From: Streptomyces sp. 846.5
Lineage (GTDB): Bacteria > Actinomycetota > Actinomycetes > Streptomycetales > Streptomycetaceae
DNA: 64,000 bases
Direction of reading: 5' to 3'
Assembly: GCF_004365705.1 (NCBI RefSeq)
Contig: NZ_SOBN01000001.1
Coordinates: forward strand, 4,636,001-4,700,000
This document shows positions 43,272 to 50,784 of the stretch, one piece after another. Made by a program: the position numbers and the translations under genes. The number at the start of each line of letters is the position of its first letter. Within the stretch, counting starts at the first letter, position 1. Below the pieces are notes generated by a model. That model was not told the origin of the DNA and made no database searches. It saw only the letters and a program-made list of their open reading frames with translations.

Positions 43272-44935
43272 GCCCCACTCCGAATGCAGCAGACCAGGCG
43301 GGTCGGCGCCCGGCCGGCCAGATCACCTTCCTCGGCGCGGGTCCCGGCGACCCGGGCCTGCTGACGCTGCGGGCCGTCGAGGTACTGGCGGCCGCCGACG
43401 TCCTGGTCGCCGACCCGCTCACCGCCACGGCGGTACGGGCGCACTGTCGCGACGGGGTGGAACTGCACGACGCCCTCCCCACGGCGGACGGGCTGGAGGT
43501 CCCCGAGGGCCGGCCGCTGGCGCGACTGTTCCCGGCCGTGAAGGCCGGCAAGCACGTGGTCCGCACCGTCGACGGCGACCCCGGCCTGGACGGCCGCGCC
43601 GCCGAGGAGATGCTGGCCTGCGCGCAGGCGGGCATCCCGTTCCAGGTGGTGCCCGGAGTGGCCCAGTCGGTGGGCGTCCCCGCCTACGCGGGCGTGCCGC
43701 TGCGCGGCGCCGCCGCCGGCGCCGACGTGCGCTTCGTGGACGCCTCGCACTGCCTGCCCGAGGCCTACGACTGGTCCAACCTCGGCGGCTGCGACGCCAC
43801 CCTGGTCGTCCGCACCCGGCTGAACGCGCTGCCGGGCTCCGCCAGTGCCCTGGTCGCCTCGGGCCGCAAGCCCGACACCCCGGTCTCGGTGACCCTGGAG
43901 GGCACCACCACCCGGCAGCGGACCTACATCGCCACGCTGGCCACGGTGGCCGCCGAGCTGAAGGCGGCCCGGGTGCTGCCCTCGCCGGTCTCGGCGCCGG
44001 TCGACCCGGTCAGCAGCGTCATAGCCGTCGTGGGCGAGCAGGTGAACCGCCGGGCCACGCTGTCCTGGTTCGAGACCAAGCCGCTGTTCGGCTGGAACGT
44101 GCTCGTCCCGCGCACCAAGGACCAGGCCGGGGTGCTGTCCGAGCAACTGCGCTCCTACGGCGCGGTGCCGTCGGAGGTGCCGACCATCGCCGTTGAGCCG
44201 CCGCGCACCCCGCAGCAGATGGAACGCGCCATCAAGGGCCTGGTGACCGGGCGTTACGAGTGGATCGCCTTCACCTCGGTGAACGCGGTCAAGGCGGTCC
44301 GGGAGAAGTTCGAGGAGTACGGGCTCGACGCGCGTGCCTTCGCCGGGATCAAGGTCGCCGCGGTCGGCGAGACCACCTCGCAGGCCCTGGTCGACTTCGG
44401 CGTCAAGCCGGACCTGGTGCCCAGCGGGGAGCAGTCCGCGGCCGGACTGCTGGAGGACTGGCCGGTCTACGACCCGGTGTTCGACCCGATCGACCGGGTG
44501 CTGCTGCCGCGCGCCGACATCGCCACCGAGACCCTGGTCGCCGGCCTGGTCGAACTCGGCTGGGAGGTCGACGATGTGACGGCGTATCGGACGGTACGGG
44601 CCTCGCCCCCGCCGGCCGAGACCCGGGAAGCCATCAAGGGCGGCGGGTTCGACGCGGTGATCTTCACCTCGTCCTCGACCGTGCGCAACCTGGTCGGCAT
44701 CGCCGGCAAGCCGCACAACGTGACCGTGATCGCCTGCATCGGCCCGGCCACGGCGAAGACCGCGGAGGAGCACGGGCTCCGCGTCGACGTTCTGGCGCCG
44801 GCCCCGTCGGTCGCCGCACTCGCCGAAGCCCTGGCGGACTTCGGCGCGGCCCGCCGCGACGCGGCGATGCAGGCGGGCGAACAGGTCTACCGCCCCTCCG
44901 AAAGGCGACCCGGCTCCCGCCGGAAGGCGCGCTAG
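43268..44935 (+). CDS. hemD: Bifunctional uroporphyrinogen-III C-methyltransferase / uroporphyrinogen-III synthase
   Basis: A 555-residue fusion. Residues 15-255 are a tetrapyrrole methylase (SUMT) with FLGAGPGDPGLLTLRAVEVL and VVPGVAQSVGVPAYAGVPL, which methylates urogen III toward sirohaem and B12. Residues 270-540 are HemD with VLVPRTKDQAGVLSEQL, WIAFTSVNAVKAV and DAVIFTSSSTVRNLVG, which closes the ring. GTG 43268 overlaps the hemC stop (GTGA). Residues 43-75 of the methylase look shortened (DPLTATAVRAHCRDGVELHD), so activity of that half should be tested. Confidence 0.93.
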   Translation: MSPTPNAADQAGRRPAGQITFLGAGPGDPGLLTLRAVEVLAAADVLVADPLTATAVRAHCRDGVELHDALPTADGLEVPEGRPLARLFPAVKAGKHVVRTVDGDPGLDGRAAEEMLACAQAGIPFQVVPGVAQSVGVPAYAGVPLRGAAAGADVRFVDASHCLPEAYDWSNLGGCDATLVVRTRLNALPGSASALVASGRKPDTPVSVTLEGTTTRQRTYIATLATVAAELKAARVLPSPVSAPVDPVSSVIAVVGEQVNRRATLSWFETKPLFGWNVLVPRTKDQAGVLSEQLRSYGAVPSEVPTIAVEPPRTPQQMERAIKGLVTGRYEWIAFTSVNAVKAVREKFEEYGLDARAFAGIKVAAVGETTSQALVDFGVKPDLVPSGEQSAAGLLEDWPVYDPVFDPIDRVLLPRADIATETLVAGLVELGWEVDDVTAYRTVRASPPPAETREAIKGGGFDAVIFTSSSTVRNLVGIAGKPHNVTVIACIGPATAKTAEEHGLRVDVLAPAPSVAALAEALADFGAARRDAAMQAGEQVYRPSERRPGSRRKAR

Positions 44936-44952
44936 CGTTGTTTTTTGTCTTT

Positions 44953-45024
44953 AGGGGCGCGGGGAACTGCGCTGCCAACCATCTACGAAGGTGCATGGTT
45001 GGCAGCGCAGTTCCCCGCGCCCCT
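44953..45024. repeat. Long hairpin element, copy 4 (between hemD and hemB)
   Basis: Left arm 44953-44982 and right arm 44995-45024 are perfect 30-base inverted repeats with the same core, and a 12-base loop. It begins 17 bases after hemD, preceded by TTTTTTGTCTTT. It probably ends the rex-hemACD transcript so that hemB is read from its own promoter. Confidence 0.88.
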
Positions 45025-45057
45025 ATGTAGTAGGTGCTACCTCTTGGAGAGTGTGTG

Positions 45058-46041
45058 ATGGGTATCCAGGTTCCTACTGTTCGGCCGCGGCGACTGCGGA
45101 CGACGCCGGCTGTGCGGCGACTGGTCGCCGAGACGCGGCTGCACCCCGCCGAGCTGATCCTGCCGTTGTTCGTCCGGGAGGGCGTCCCCGCGCCGGTGCC
45201 GATCAGTGCGATGCCCGGCGTGGTCCAGCACACGCGGGACACCCTGCGGAAGGCCGCCGTGGAGGCCGCCGAGGCCGGCGTCGGCGGGCTGATGCTGTTC
45301 GGCGTGCCGGCCGTGCAGGACGCGATCGGCTCCGAGGGCACCAACCCGGAGGGCATCCTGCAGCAGGCCATCCGGGACGTCGTCGCTGAGGTCGGCGACC
45401 AGGTCGTGATCATGTCCGACCTGTGCCTGGACGAGTACACCGACCACGGCCACTGCGGGGTGCTCGCCGCGGACGGCTCCGTGGACAACGACGCGACCCT
45501 GGAGCGCTACGCCGAGATGGCCGTGGTGCAGGCCGACGCGGGTGTCCACATGGTCGGCCCCTCCGGGATGATGGACGGTCAGATCGCGGTCGTGCGCGCG
45601 GCGCTGGACCAGGCGGGGCACCAGGACGTGTCCGTGCTGGCCTACACCGCCAAGTACGCCTCGGCCTTCTACGGCCCGTTCCGGGAGGCCGTCGGGTCCT
45701 CCCTGAAGGGGGACCGCAAGAGCTACCAGCAGGACCCGGCCAATGCCCGGGAGGCCCTGCGCGAGCTGGAGCTGGACCTGGCCGAGGGCGCGGACCTGGT
45801 GATGGTCAAGCCCGCCATGTCCTACCTCGACATCCTGCGGCAGGTCGCCGAGGTGAGCCCGGTGCCGGTGGCCGCCTACCAGGTGTCCGGCGAGTACTCG
45901 ATGGTCGAGGCCGCGGCCGCCAACGGCTGGATCGACCGGGAGCGGGCGATCATGGAGACGCTGACCTCGATCCGCCGGGCCGGGGCCAACCAGGTGCTCA
46001 CCTACTGGGCCGTCGAGGCGGCCCGGTTGCTGCACGGCTGA
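45058..46041 (+). CDS. hemB: Porphobilinogen synthase HemB (delta-aminolevulinate dehydratase)
   Basis: A 327-residue enzyme that joins two aminolevulinates. Schiff-base lysines lie in [14 protein letters not shown] and [11 protein letters not shown]. The metal site is [15 protein letters not shown]: first and third positions are Cys, the middle one is Asp, against three Cys in the E. coli zinc enzyme and all Asp in plant-type magnesium enzymes. ATG 45058 has GGAG 7 bases ahead. Cut off from the hemACD operon by the hairpin at 44953-45024. Confidence 0.95.
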   Translation: MGIQVPTVRPRRLRTTPAVRRLVAETRLHPAELILPLFVREGVPAPVPISAMPGVVQHTRDTLRKAAVEAAEAGVGGLMLFGVPAVQDAIGSEGTNPEGILQQAIRDVVAEVGDQVVIMSDLCLDEYTDHGHCGVLAADGSVDNDATLERYAEMAVVQADAGVHMVGPSGMMDGQIAVVRAALDQAGHQDVSVLAYTAKYASAFYGPFREAVGSSLKGDRKSYQQDPANAREALRELELDLAEGADLVMVKPAMSYLDILRQVAEVSPVPVAAYQVSGEYSMVEAAAANGWIDRERAIMETLTSIRRAGANQVLTYWAVEAARLLHG

Positions 46042-46068
46042 CAGGCGAACAGACGGGCAGACGAAAGA

Positions 46069-46110
46069 AGTCGGCCGGGGCGGCGATGAATTCGCCTGCC
46101 CCGGCCGACT
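46069..46110. terminator. Bidirectional terminator between hemB and the rodlins
   Basis: AGTCGGCCGGGGC (46069-46081) and GCCCCGGCCGACT (46098-46110) form a perfect 13-base stem; the loop begins with a further short GGCG/CGCC pair. It separates two convergent units. Confidence 0.85.
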
Positions 46111-46143
46111 CGGACCCCTACGCCTGGCCTTCGGTGCCCGACC

Positions 46144-46482
46144 TCAGCCGATCAGGTGCGAGAGCGGGGCGTCGCCGTCGCTCTGGGTGGCCTGGCCGAC
46201 GTTGCAGGTCTGGTGACCCTGCTGGTTCAGGACCGGGACGTCGACCTGGACCGGGATGAGCCCGACCGCCACGTGGTGGACCTCGGGCAGGCAGATGTTC
46301 GGGTTGTCCAGGGTGTGGAAGTTGGGGCTGTGGTCGCCCCAGGTGCCGGTGACGTTGGTGCCGCCGGCGCCCTGCATCGCGGTGGCGGAGCCGTCGCTGT
46401 TGCCCAGAGCCGCGGCCGGGGACATCGCCATGGCGGTTGCGGAGAGAACGAGACCCGCGGTCGCGAAAGTCTTCTTCAGCAC
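46144..46482 (-). CDS. Rodlin-like protein 1
   Basis: A 112-residue secreted protein. After a signal peptide (VLKKTFATAGLVLSATAMAM ... AAALG) the mature part holds GTWGDHSPNF, NPNICLPEVHHV, VGLIPVQVDVPVLNQQ, TCNVGQATQ and GDAPLSHLIG, the rodlin pattern (GD-SP, NP-CL, IPIQ-like, QQ-C, GDxPLSH). Rodlins align chaplin fibres into paired rods on aerial hyphae and spores. It is shorter than RdlA/RdlB because the C-terminal extension is lacking. GTG start. Third of three same-strand genes spaced 43 and 39 bases apart. Confidence 0.85.
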   Translation of the reverse strand: MLKKTFATAGLVLSATAMAMSPAAALGNSDGSATAMQGAGGTNVTGTWGDHSPNFHTLDNPNICLPEVHHVAVGLIPVQVDVPVLNQQGHQTCNVGQATQSDGDAPLSHLIG

Positions 46483-46525
46483 GGTGTTGCTCCTTCGGAT
46501 GGGAGAGGGATGGGGGTGGGGCAGG

Positions 46526-46864
46526 TCAGCCGATCAGGTGGGAGAGCGGGGCGTCGCCGTGGCTCTGGGCCGCCTGGCCGATGTTGCAGGTCTGGTGGGC
46601 CTGCTGGTTCAGGACCGGGACGTCGACCTGGACCGGGATGAGCCCGACGACGACGTGGTGGACCTCGGGCAGGCAGATGTTCGGGTTGTCCAGGGTGTGG
46701 AAGTTGGGGCTGTGGTCGCCCCAGGTACCGGTGACGTTGGTGCCGCCGGCGCCCTGCGAGGCCTTCGCGGAGCCGTCCGAGTCACCGATGGCGGCGGCGG
46801 AGCCGGTGGCCATCGCCAGCGCGGCCACGACGAAGCCGGCGGTGCCGAGGGTCTTCTTGATCAT
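46526..46864 (-). CDS. Rodlin-like protein 2
   Basis: 112 residues, close paralogue of the first. Signal peptide MIKKTLGTAGFVVAALAMAT to SAAAIG; mature GTWGDHSPNFHTLDNPNICL, VVGLIPVQVDVPVLNQQAH, TCNIGQAAQ and GDAPLSHLIG. GGAG lies before ATG. Two cysteines (NICLP and QTCN) are conserved in all three copies and may form a disulfide. Confidence 0.87.
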   Translation of the reverse strand: MIKKTLGTAGFVVAALAMATGSAAAIGDSDGSAKASQGAGGTNVTGTWGDHSPNFHTLDNPNICLPEVHHVVVGLIPVQVDVPVLNQQAHQTCNIGQAAQSHGDAPLSHLIG

Positions 46865-46903
46865 GGTGGATCTCCTGAGTACGAGGGTTGCCTGGGGGGC
46901 GGG

Positions 46904-47242
46904 TCAGCCGATCAGGTGCGACGCCGGGCCGTCGCCGACGCTCTGGGTCCCCTGGCCGATGTTGCAGGTCTGGTGCGACTGCTGGTTGGCGACCGGGACG
47001 TCGACCTGGACCGGGATGAGGCCGACCGCGATGTGGTGGACCTCCGGCAGGCAGATGTTCGGGTTGTCCAGGAAGTGGAAGTTGGGGCTGTGGTCGCCCC
47101 AGGTGCCGGTGACGTTGGTGCCGCCGGCGCCCTGCGCGGCCATGGCGGAGCCGTCCGAGTCACCGATGGCGGAGGCGGGGCCGGCGGTCGCGGCGATGGC
47201 GGCGGCGGCGATACCCGCGGCGGCGAGGGCCTTCTTCAGCAT
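46904..47242 (-). CDS. Rodlin-like protein 3 (promoter-proximal)
   Basis: 112 residues, first gene of the array. It differs most at the end: DVPVANQQSHQTCN, GQGTQSVGDGPASHLIG in place of VLNQQ and GDAPLSH. Signal peptide MLKKALAAAGIAAAAIAATA to ASAIG. ATG 47242 follows the consensus MLKK start; the longer in-frame start would add 67 residues with no signal sequence. A sigma-BldN-like promoter lies about 190 bases upstream. Confidence 0.86.
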   Translation of the reverse strand: MLKKALAAAGIAAAAIAATAGPASAIGDSDGSAMAAQGAGGTNVTGTWGDHSPNFHFLDNPNICLPEVHHIAVGLIPVQVDVPVANQQSHQTCNIGQGTQSVGDGPASHLIG

Positions 47243-47613
47243 GAGCGATTCCTTCGGTCGTTGAGTCTGGGTACGAACAGGAGCCTGCGCGGTCAACCCG
47301 ATGCGAACGGCTTCCGTCGCATGGACGGTGCGCGAGAAGCGAGAGCGAAATCCAACCCGGAGCCAGGGTTCGGACCGCTGAACCGGCGCTGGCCGACACT
47401 GTGCATGCCCCGCTGAGCACGGGCTCACCAGGGCTAACGACACTGTTGCGAAGTGGTTACCTTCTGCTGTGCATGGTCGCCGGATTCACCCGTTCCGCGT
47501 ATTCGCCGGAGGTTTCGCTGCGGCATACAGGTGACACAGGGGTTTGTCTTGTTACCTCGCTCGTTGGGTCAGGGTGCGGAACGGTCCGGGAGTAAGAGGA
47601 AGCGAGAATTAGA
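47243..47613. other. Intergenic region between the rodlin array and the next secreted protein (371 bases)
   Basis: Divergent control region. It holds a minus-strand sigma-BldN-like promoter at 47434-47461. AAGAGGAAG lies ahead of the plus-strand gene at 47614. I saw no gene and no long dyad. Confidence 0.55.
47434..47461 (-). promoter_or_regulatory. Sigma-BldN-like promoter of the rodlin array
   Basis: On the minus strand GGTAAC (47461-47456), 16 bases, then CGTTAG (47439-47434). It differs from CGTAAC-16-CGTTG at two positions. A transcript from here would have a leader of about 185 bases before the first rodlin. Rodlin genes are known BldN targets. Confidence 0.45.
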
Positions 47614-48291
47614 ATGAAATTCAGCCCACGTGTGTCGGTGGTCGCCCTGCTGGCGTGTGCCGGGGTGGCCGGCGGCGCTCAGGTCGCCACGGCAGCCGCC
47701 ATGACGCCGGATCAGGCCGGTGCGGCGGAGGCGGCGGCAGCGGGGACCCGGGTCCCCTTCGACATTCCGCTCGGCAAGGGTCTGGCCCCGCTGACGGGTG
47801 CGACCACCTCCACCGCGGTCCAGGGTTCGCTGCCCGGGCTGCCCGTCCAGGGCCCCGCCCAGGGCGGCGCGCGGGACGAACACGCGCTGCTGCCGCAGCC
47901 GTTGGTGCCCGCGCTGCAGGCTGCTGACGAGACCCCGGACCTGCATCTGCTGGCCCCCGCCGCGGCGGGTGACGGCAGCGTCAAGCCGAACGGCGTCGAC
48001 CTGTCGCTGCCGAAGGCGCCGATCAAGGCGGTCGGATCGGCGGCCTCGCTGGGTAAGCCGCTGACCTGGTCCGGCACCGTGCCCCGGCCCGGCGCCGCGC
48101 CGGCCGGCGCCCCCGCGCAGGAGACGCTCGACCTGACCAAGCTGCAGCCGCAGTTGACCAGCCCCCAGTTGGTGAGCGACCCGACGGCGCTGCTCACCAT
48201 GGACCAGCGATCCACCCAGCGCCCGGTGGGCCGTACCCTCGGCGACTTCATCGCCACCGCGGACGCGACCGCGCAGGAACTCTCGAACTGA
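47614..48291 (+). CDS. Secreted Pro/Ala-rich protein, function unknown
   Basis: A 225-residue protein with a clear signal peptide (MKFSPRVSVVALLACAGVAG to VATAAA). The mature part is rich in Ala, Pro, Gly and Leu with short repeats (LPGLPVQGPAQ, LPQPLVPALQ, LDLTKLQPQLTSPQLVS) and no cysteine. It looks extended and non-enzymatic, fitting a surface or spore-coat matrix protein. Its place between rodlins and chaplins supports an aerial-surface role by inference. I do not recognise the family. Confidence 0.72.
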   Translation: MKFSPRVSVVALLACAGVAGGAQVATAAAMTPDQAGAAEAAAAGTRVPFDIPLGKGLAPLTGATTSTAVQGSLPGLPVQGPAQGGARDEHALLPQPLVPALQAADETPDLHLLAPAAAGDGSVKPNGVDLSLPKAPIKAVGSAASLGKPLTWSGTVPRPGAAPAGAPAQETLDLTKLQPQLTSPQLVSDPTALLTMDQRSTQRPVGRTLGDFIATADATAQELSN

Positions 48292-48304
48292 GCCGGTGAG
48301 CGCA

Positions 48305-48353
48305 CAGGAGAGGGGCCCGAGATCCCGGGACGGGATGTCGGGCCCCTCTCCTG
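48305..48353. terminator. Bidirectional terminator between two small secreted proteins
   Basis: CAGGAGAGGGGCCCGA (48305-48320) and TCGGGCCCCTCTCCTG (48338-48353) make a perfect 16-base stem. ATCCC/GGGAT extends it after one G-G mismatch. Confidence 0.9.
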
Positions 48354-48390
48354 TGGTCCGTGAGCGCTGTGGTCCGTGGGCGCCCGTCCG

Positions 48391-48771
48391 TCAGCCGGGG
48401 AGCAGGGCCGCGGCCTTGCCGACCACCGGCAGGCTGCCCAGGCCGCCGCCCTGACTGAGCGACTGGGTGAGCAGGGCGGTGGAGATCGGCTTGTCCTTGG
48501 GACCGTCGGGCTGCAGCGCGACCGCGTTCGACAGCGGGTCGGCGGAGGACGCCGCCATCGGGTCCAGGCGCAGGTCCTTGACCGGGCCGACGGTGTGGCC
48601 GGTCGCCCCGGTGAGGCCGCCCAGCGCGGGGACCACCTGGGGCTCCTGAAGTGCCATCGTGGGGCCGGCGGCGCCCAGGTCGGCCGCCGAGCAGAGGGTG
48701 GGCTGGACGGCCATGGCGCCGAGGACCAGGGTGGTCCCGGTCGCCAGGGCGAGGATCCGTGCTACTGCCAT
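48391..48771 (-). CDS. Small secreted protein, function unknown
   Basis: A 126-residue protein with signal peptide (VARILALATGTTLVLGAMAV to LCSAADLG). The mature part is Pro/Leu/Ser-rich (VVPALGGLTGATG, DLRLDPMAASSADPLSNA). It has a weak likeness to the preceding secreted protein in the VPAL...DLxLxP region, which may be only composition. Lies downstream of the chaplins. Confidence 0.68.
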   Translation of the reverse strand: MAVARILALATGTTLVLGAMAVQPTLCSAADLGAAGPTMALQEPQVVPALGGLTGATGHTVGPVKDLRLDPMAASSADPLSNAVALQPDGPKDKPISTALLTQSLSQGGGLGSLPVVGKAAALLPG

Positions 48772-48875
48772 GGGGAAGGCTCCGATTCCGTGGTCCGGTT
48801 CCGTGCGGCACAGGCAGCGGTGCCCCCCCGAGGCGTTCCGTTCGGGGGGGCACCGGCAACTGCCTGACGAAGGTC

Positions 48876-49127
48876 TCAGCAGTTGTCGGGCTCGTTGACG
48901 CAGGTGTTGCCGAACGCCGGGTTCAGCGCACCGATCACGTTGACGCTGTCGCCGCAGATGTTGAGCGGGATGTGCACCGGAACCTGGACCAGGTTGCCGG
49001 AGAGGACACCCGGGGAGTGGCTGGCGACACCGGTGGCGGTGGCGTCGGCCGAGGCGGCGGAGGCGCCGGCGAGCACGGTGCCGAACGCGGCGACCGCGAG
49101 CACGGCGGCCTTCTTGAAGTTCTGCAT
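48876..49127 (-). CDS. Short chaplin A (three cysteines)
   Basis: An 83-residue hydrophobic surface protein. Signal peptide MQNFKKAAVLAVAAFGTVLA to ASADA, then one chaplin domain: SPGVLSGNLVQVPVHIPLN, ICGDSVNVIGALNPAFGNTC. Two conserved Cys form the usual disulfide; a third Cys is the last residue (EPDNC). Chaplins assemble into amyloid-like fibres that let aerial hyphae leave water. No LPxTG anchor. Confidence 0.93.
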   Translation of the reverse strand: MQNFKKAAVLAVAAFGTVLAGASAASADATATGVASHSPGVLSGNLVQVPVHIPLNICGDSVNVIGALNPAFGNTCVNEPDNC

Positions 49128-49155
49128 GTTCTTCTCTCTTGGTGAGGTGGGCGCG

Positions 49156-49186
49156 GGAGGTCTGCGGCCGACGGCCGCAGACCTCC
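49156..49186 (-). terminator. Terminator between chaplins B and A
   Basis: GGAGGTCTGCGGCC (49156-49169) and GGCCGCAGACCTCC (49173-49186) form a perfect 14-base stem with a 3-base loop. It lies 20 bases after chaplin B on the minus strand, so chaplin A probably has its own start of transcription. Confidence 0.85.
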
Positions 49187-49205
49187 GCAGCGGGTCAGCG
49201 ACGCG

Positions 49206-49445
49206 TCAGCTGTTGACGCACTTGTTGCCGAACGCCGGGTTCAGCAGGCCGATCACGTTGACGGTGTCGCCGCAGATGTTGATCGGGACGTGAACCGGAA
49301 CCTGGACCAGGTTGCCGGAGAGGAACCCGGGGGAGTTGGAGGCCGTTCCCGTCGCGGTGGAGTCGGCGGCCGCAACACCGGCGCCGGACAGGGCCAGGCC
49401 GACAGCGGCGGCGGAGAGGGCCACGGTCTTCATCACGTTGCGCAT
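49206..49445 (-). CDS. Short chaplin B
   Basis: 79 residues. Signal peptide (MRNVMKTVALSAAAVGLAL to VAAADS), then SPGFLSGNLVQVPVHVPIN, ICGDTVNVIGLLNPAFGNKC. Two cysteines at the family positions. ATG 49445 is chosen because the frame upstream has no signal sequence. Divergent from chaplin C by 245 bases. Confidence 0.93.
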   Translation of the reverse strand: MRNVMKTVALSAAAVGLALSGAGVAAADSTATGTASNSPGFLSGNLVQVPVHVPINICGDTVNVIGLLNPAFGNKCVNS

Positions 49446-49603
49446 CGATAGTCCTTTGTGTTCTGCCGTCCTCTGCGGATCGGACAACGTGCGAACGACG
49501 CGGGAAGCGTTGTGGATGCGCTGAGTGCGACACAACCACTCTTGTAGCGGAGTGGTCGGCTGCGGCGGTGACTGCTGCTTCCGGGTGAATTCCGCCCCCG
49601 CGC

Positions 49604-49632
49604 CGAAACTGTTGTACGCGGCCGGGCGTTCC
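49604..49632 (+). promoter_or_regulatory. Sigma-BldN-like promoter of chaplin C
   Basis: CGAAAC (49604-49609), 17 bases, then CGTTCC (49627-49632). It matches CGTAAC-17-CGTTG at most positions. A start near 49640 would give a leader of about 50 bases. Chaplins are established BldN targets; this site is inferred from pattern only. Confidence 0.4.
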
Positions 49633-49690
49633 GCCTTGCGTTCCGTTTTCTGTGCGGCCCGGCCGATGCAGACTGATTAATGGAGTAGTA

Positions 49691-49933
49691 ATGAAGAATG
49701 CTGTCAAGGGTGCCCTGGTCACCGTTGCTGCCGTCGGTGTCATCACCGGTGGCGCCGGTGCTGCTTTCGCCAGCTCGGCCGCGACCGGCGACGCCTCCTG
49801 CTCCCCGGGTGTCGGCTCCGGCAACAACGTTGAGGTCCCGGTTCACGTCCCGGTCAACATCGTGGGGGACACCGCCAACCTGATCGGTGTGCTCAACCCG
49901 GCCTTCGGCAACTCCGGGACCAACGCGGGCTGA
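49691..49933 (+). CDS. Short chaplin C, ChpE-like (lacks the conserved cysteine pair)
   Basis: 80 residues. Signal peptide MKNAVKGALVTVAAVGVITG to AAFASS, then SPGVGSGNNVEVPVHVPVN, IVGDTANLIGVLNPAFGNSG. The two family cysteines are Val and Ser, as in ChpE of S. coelicolor, one of the essential chaplins. Unlike ChpE as I recall it, there is one lone Cys before the domain (GDASCSPG). It is the only chaplin here on the plus strand. Confidence 0.9.
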   Translation: MKNAVKGALVTVAAVGVITGGAGAAFASSAATGDASCSPGVGSGNNVEVPVHVPVNIVGDTANLIGVLNPAFGNSGTNAG

Positions 49934-49968
49934 ATCCCGGCTCCCGTACTGCTCTTTTTTTCGGGCGG

Positions 49969-49999
49969 GCGGCCGTCCGCTCCAGGAGCGGACGGCCGC
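49969..49999. terminator. Terminator after chaplin C
   Basis: GCGGCCGTCCGCTCC (49969-49983) and GGAGCGGACGGCCGC (49985-49999) mirror each other around one base, so the real loop is 3-5 bases. It is preceded by TTTTTTTT and lies between convergent genes. Confidence 0.88.
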
Positions 50000-50019
50000 T
50001 TCCTGCGTCGTGGCGTCGT

Positions 50020-50784
50020 TCAGCAGCGGGAGGCCCTGACGACGGTACGGAGACGGTGCCGGAGCTCCTTGGCCCGGAGCCGCCAACCGGTGTCCAGCTC
50101 GCCGACGTAGCTGCGCGGGATCGACCAGCGGTCGCTGTCGGCGATGTGCTCCACGCCGGTGGCGTACCCGTAGCCGGAGTCCCTGACCGCAGCCATCGCG
50201 GCGCGGTCGTACCGGCCGTACGGGTAGCAGAAGCCGTGGACCGGTCGCTGGATCACCTGCTCCAGGGCCTCCCGGCTGCGGACCACCTCGAATTCCAGGG
50301 TCCGTTCGGTGAGGCCGACCAGCCGGCGATGGGTCGAGCCGTGGCAGCCGATCTCCATTCCGGATTCGGCGAGTTCGCCGACCTGCCGCCGGCTCAGCAG
50401 CTCCTTGCGGGGCGCGTCGCCGTCCCAGCTGTTGTGGCCGCCGAACTGCCCGGTGACGACGAAGACGGTGGCGGTGAAGCCGAACGCCTCCAGCAGCGGC
50501 CGCGCCACCAGGTCGAAGTCGGCGTAGCCGTCGTCGAAGGTCAGCCCGACCAGGTCCTGGCCGCGCCCGCGCCGCCAGGCCTCCAGCAGGCGGAGTATCG
50601 ACACGCCCCGCCTTCCGCTGTCGCGGATCCAGCGCATCTGCTCGGCGAACCGCCGCGGGCTGACGGTCAGTCGGTAGGGGTCCGCGGTACAGGAGTCGAC
50701 CGAGTGGTACATGAACGCCAGCGGTGTGCCTCTGGAATCGGGAGCCCGCACCGCGCGGGGTGGGGACAGGGCCTCGCTCGCCAC
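50020..50784 (-). CDS. Polysaccharide deacetylase (carbohydrate esterase family 4)
   Basis: A 254-residue enzyme. NodB motifs: LTFDDGYADF (metal-binding Asp), EIGCHGSTHRRL (H-x3-H), FCYPYGRYD. It should remove N-acetyl groups from an amino-sugar polymer such as an exopolysaccharide or glycan. GTG 50784 has a near-perfect AAGGAGG six bases ahead. No signal peptide is seen, so it acts inside or is exported by another route. Its place among chaplins suggests a link to surface polymers. Confidence 0.88.
   Translation of the reverse strand: MASEALSPPRAVRAPDSRGTPLAFMYHSVDSCTADPYRLTVSPRRFAEQMRWIRDSGRRGVSILRLLEAWRRGRGQDLVGLTFDDGYADFDLVARPLLEAFGFTATVFVVTGQFGGHNSWDGDAPRKELLSRRQVGELAESGMEIGCHGSTHRRLVGLTERTLEFEVVRSREALEQVIQRPVHGFCYPYGRYDRAAMAAVRDSGYGYATGVEHIADSDRWSIPRSYVGELDTGWRLRAKELRHRLRTVVRASRC

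Noticed and set aside
9592-45024. Reading the dispersed hairpins as insertion-sequence ends
   Set aside because: No transposase gene or target duplication was seen at any copy.
46156-47416. Plus-strand frames of 161-386 residues over the rodlin genes
   Set aside because: They repeat because the three rodlins repeat, but they are antisense to genes with signal peptides and clear family motifs.
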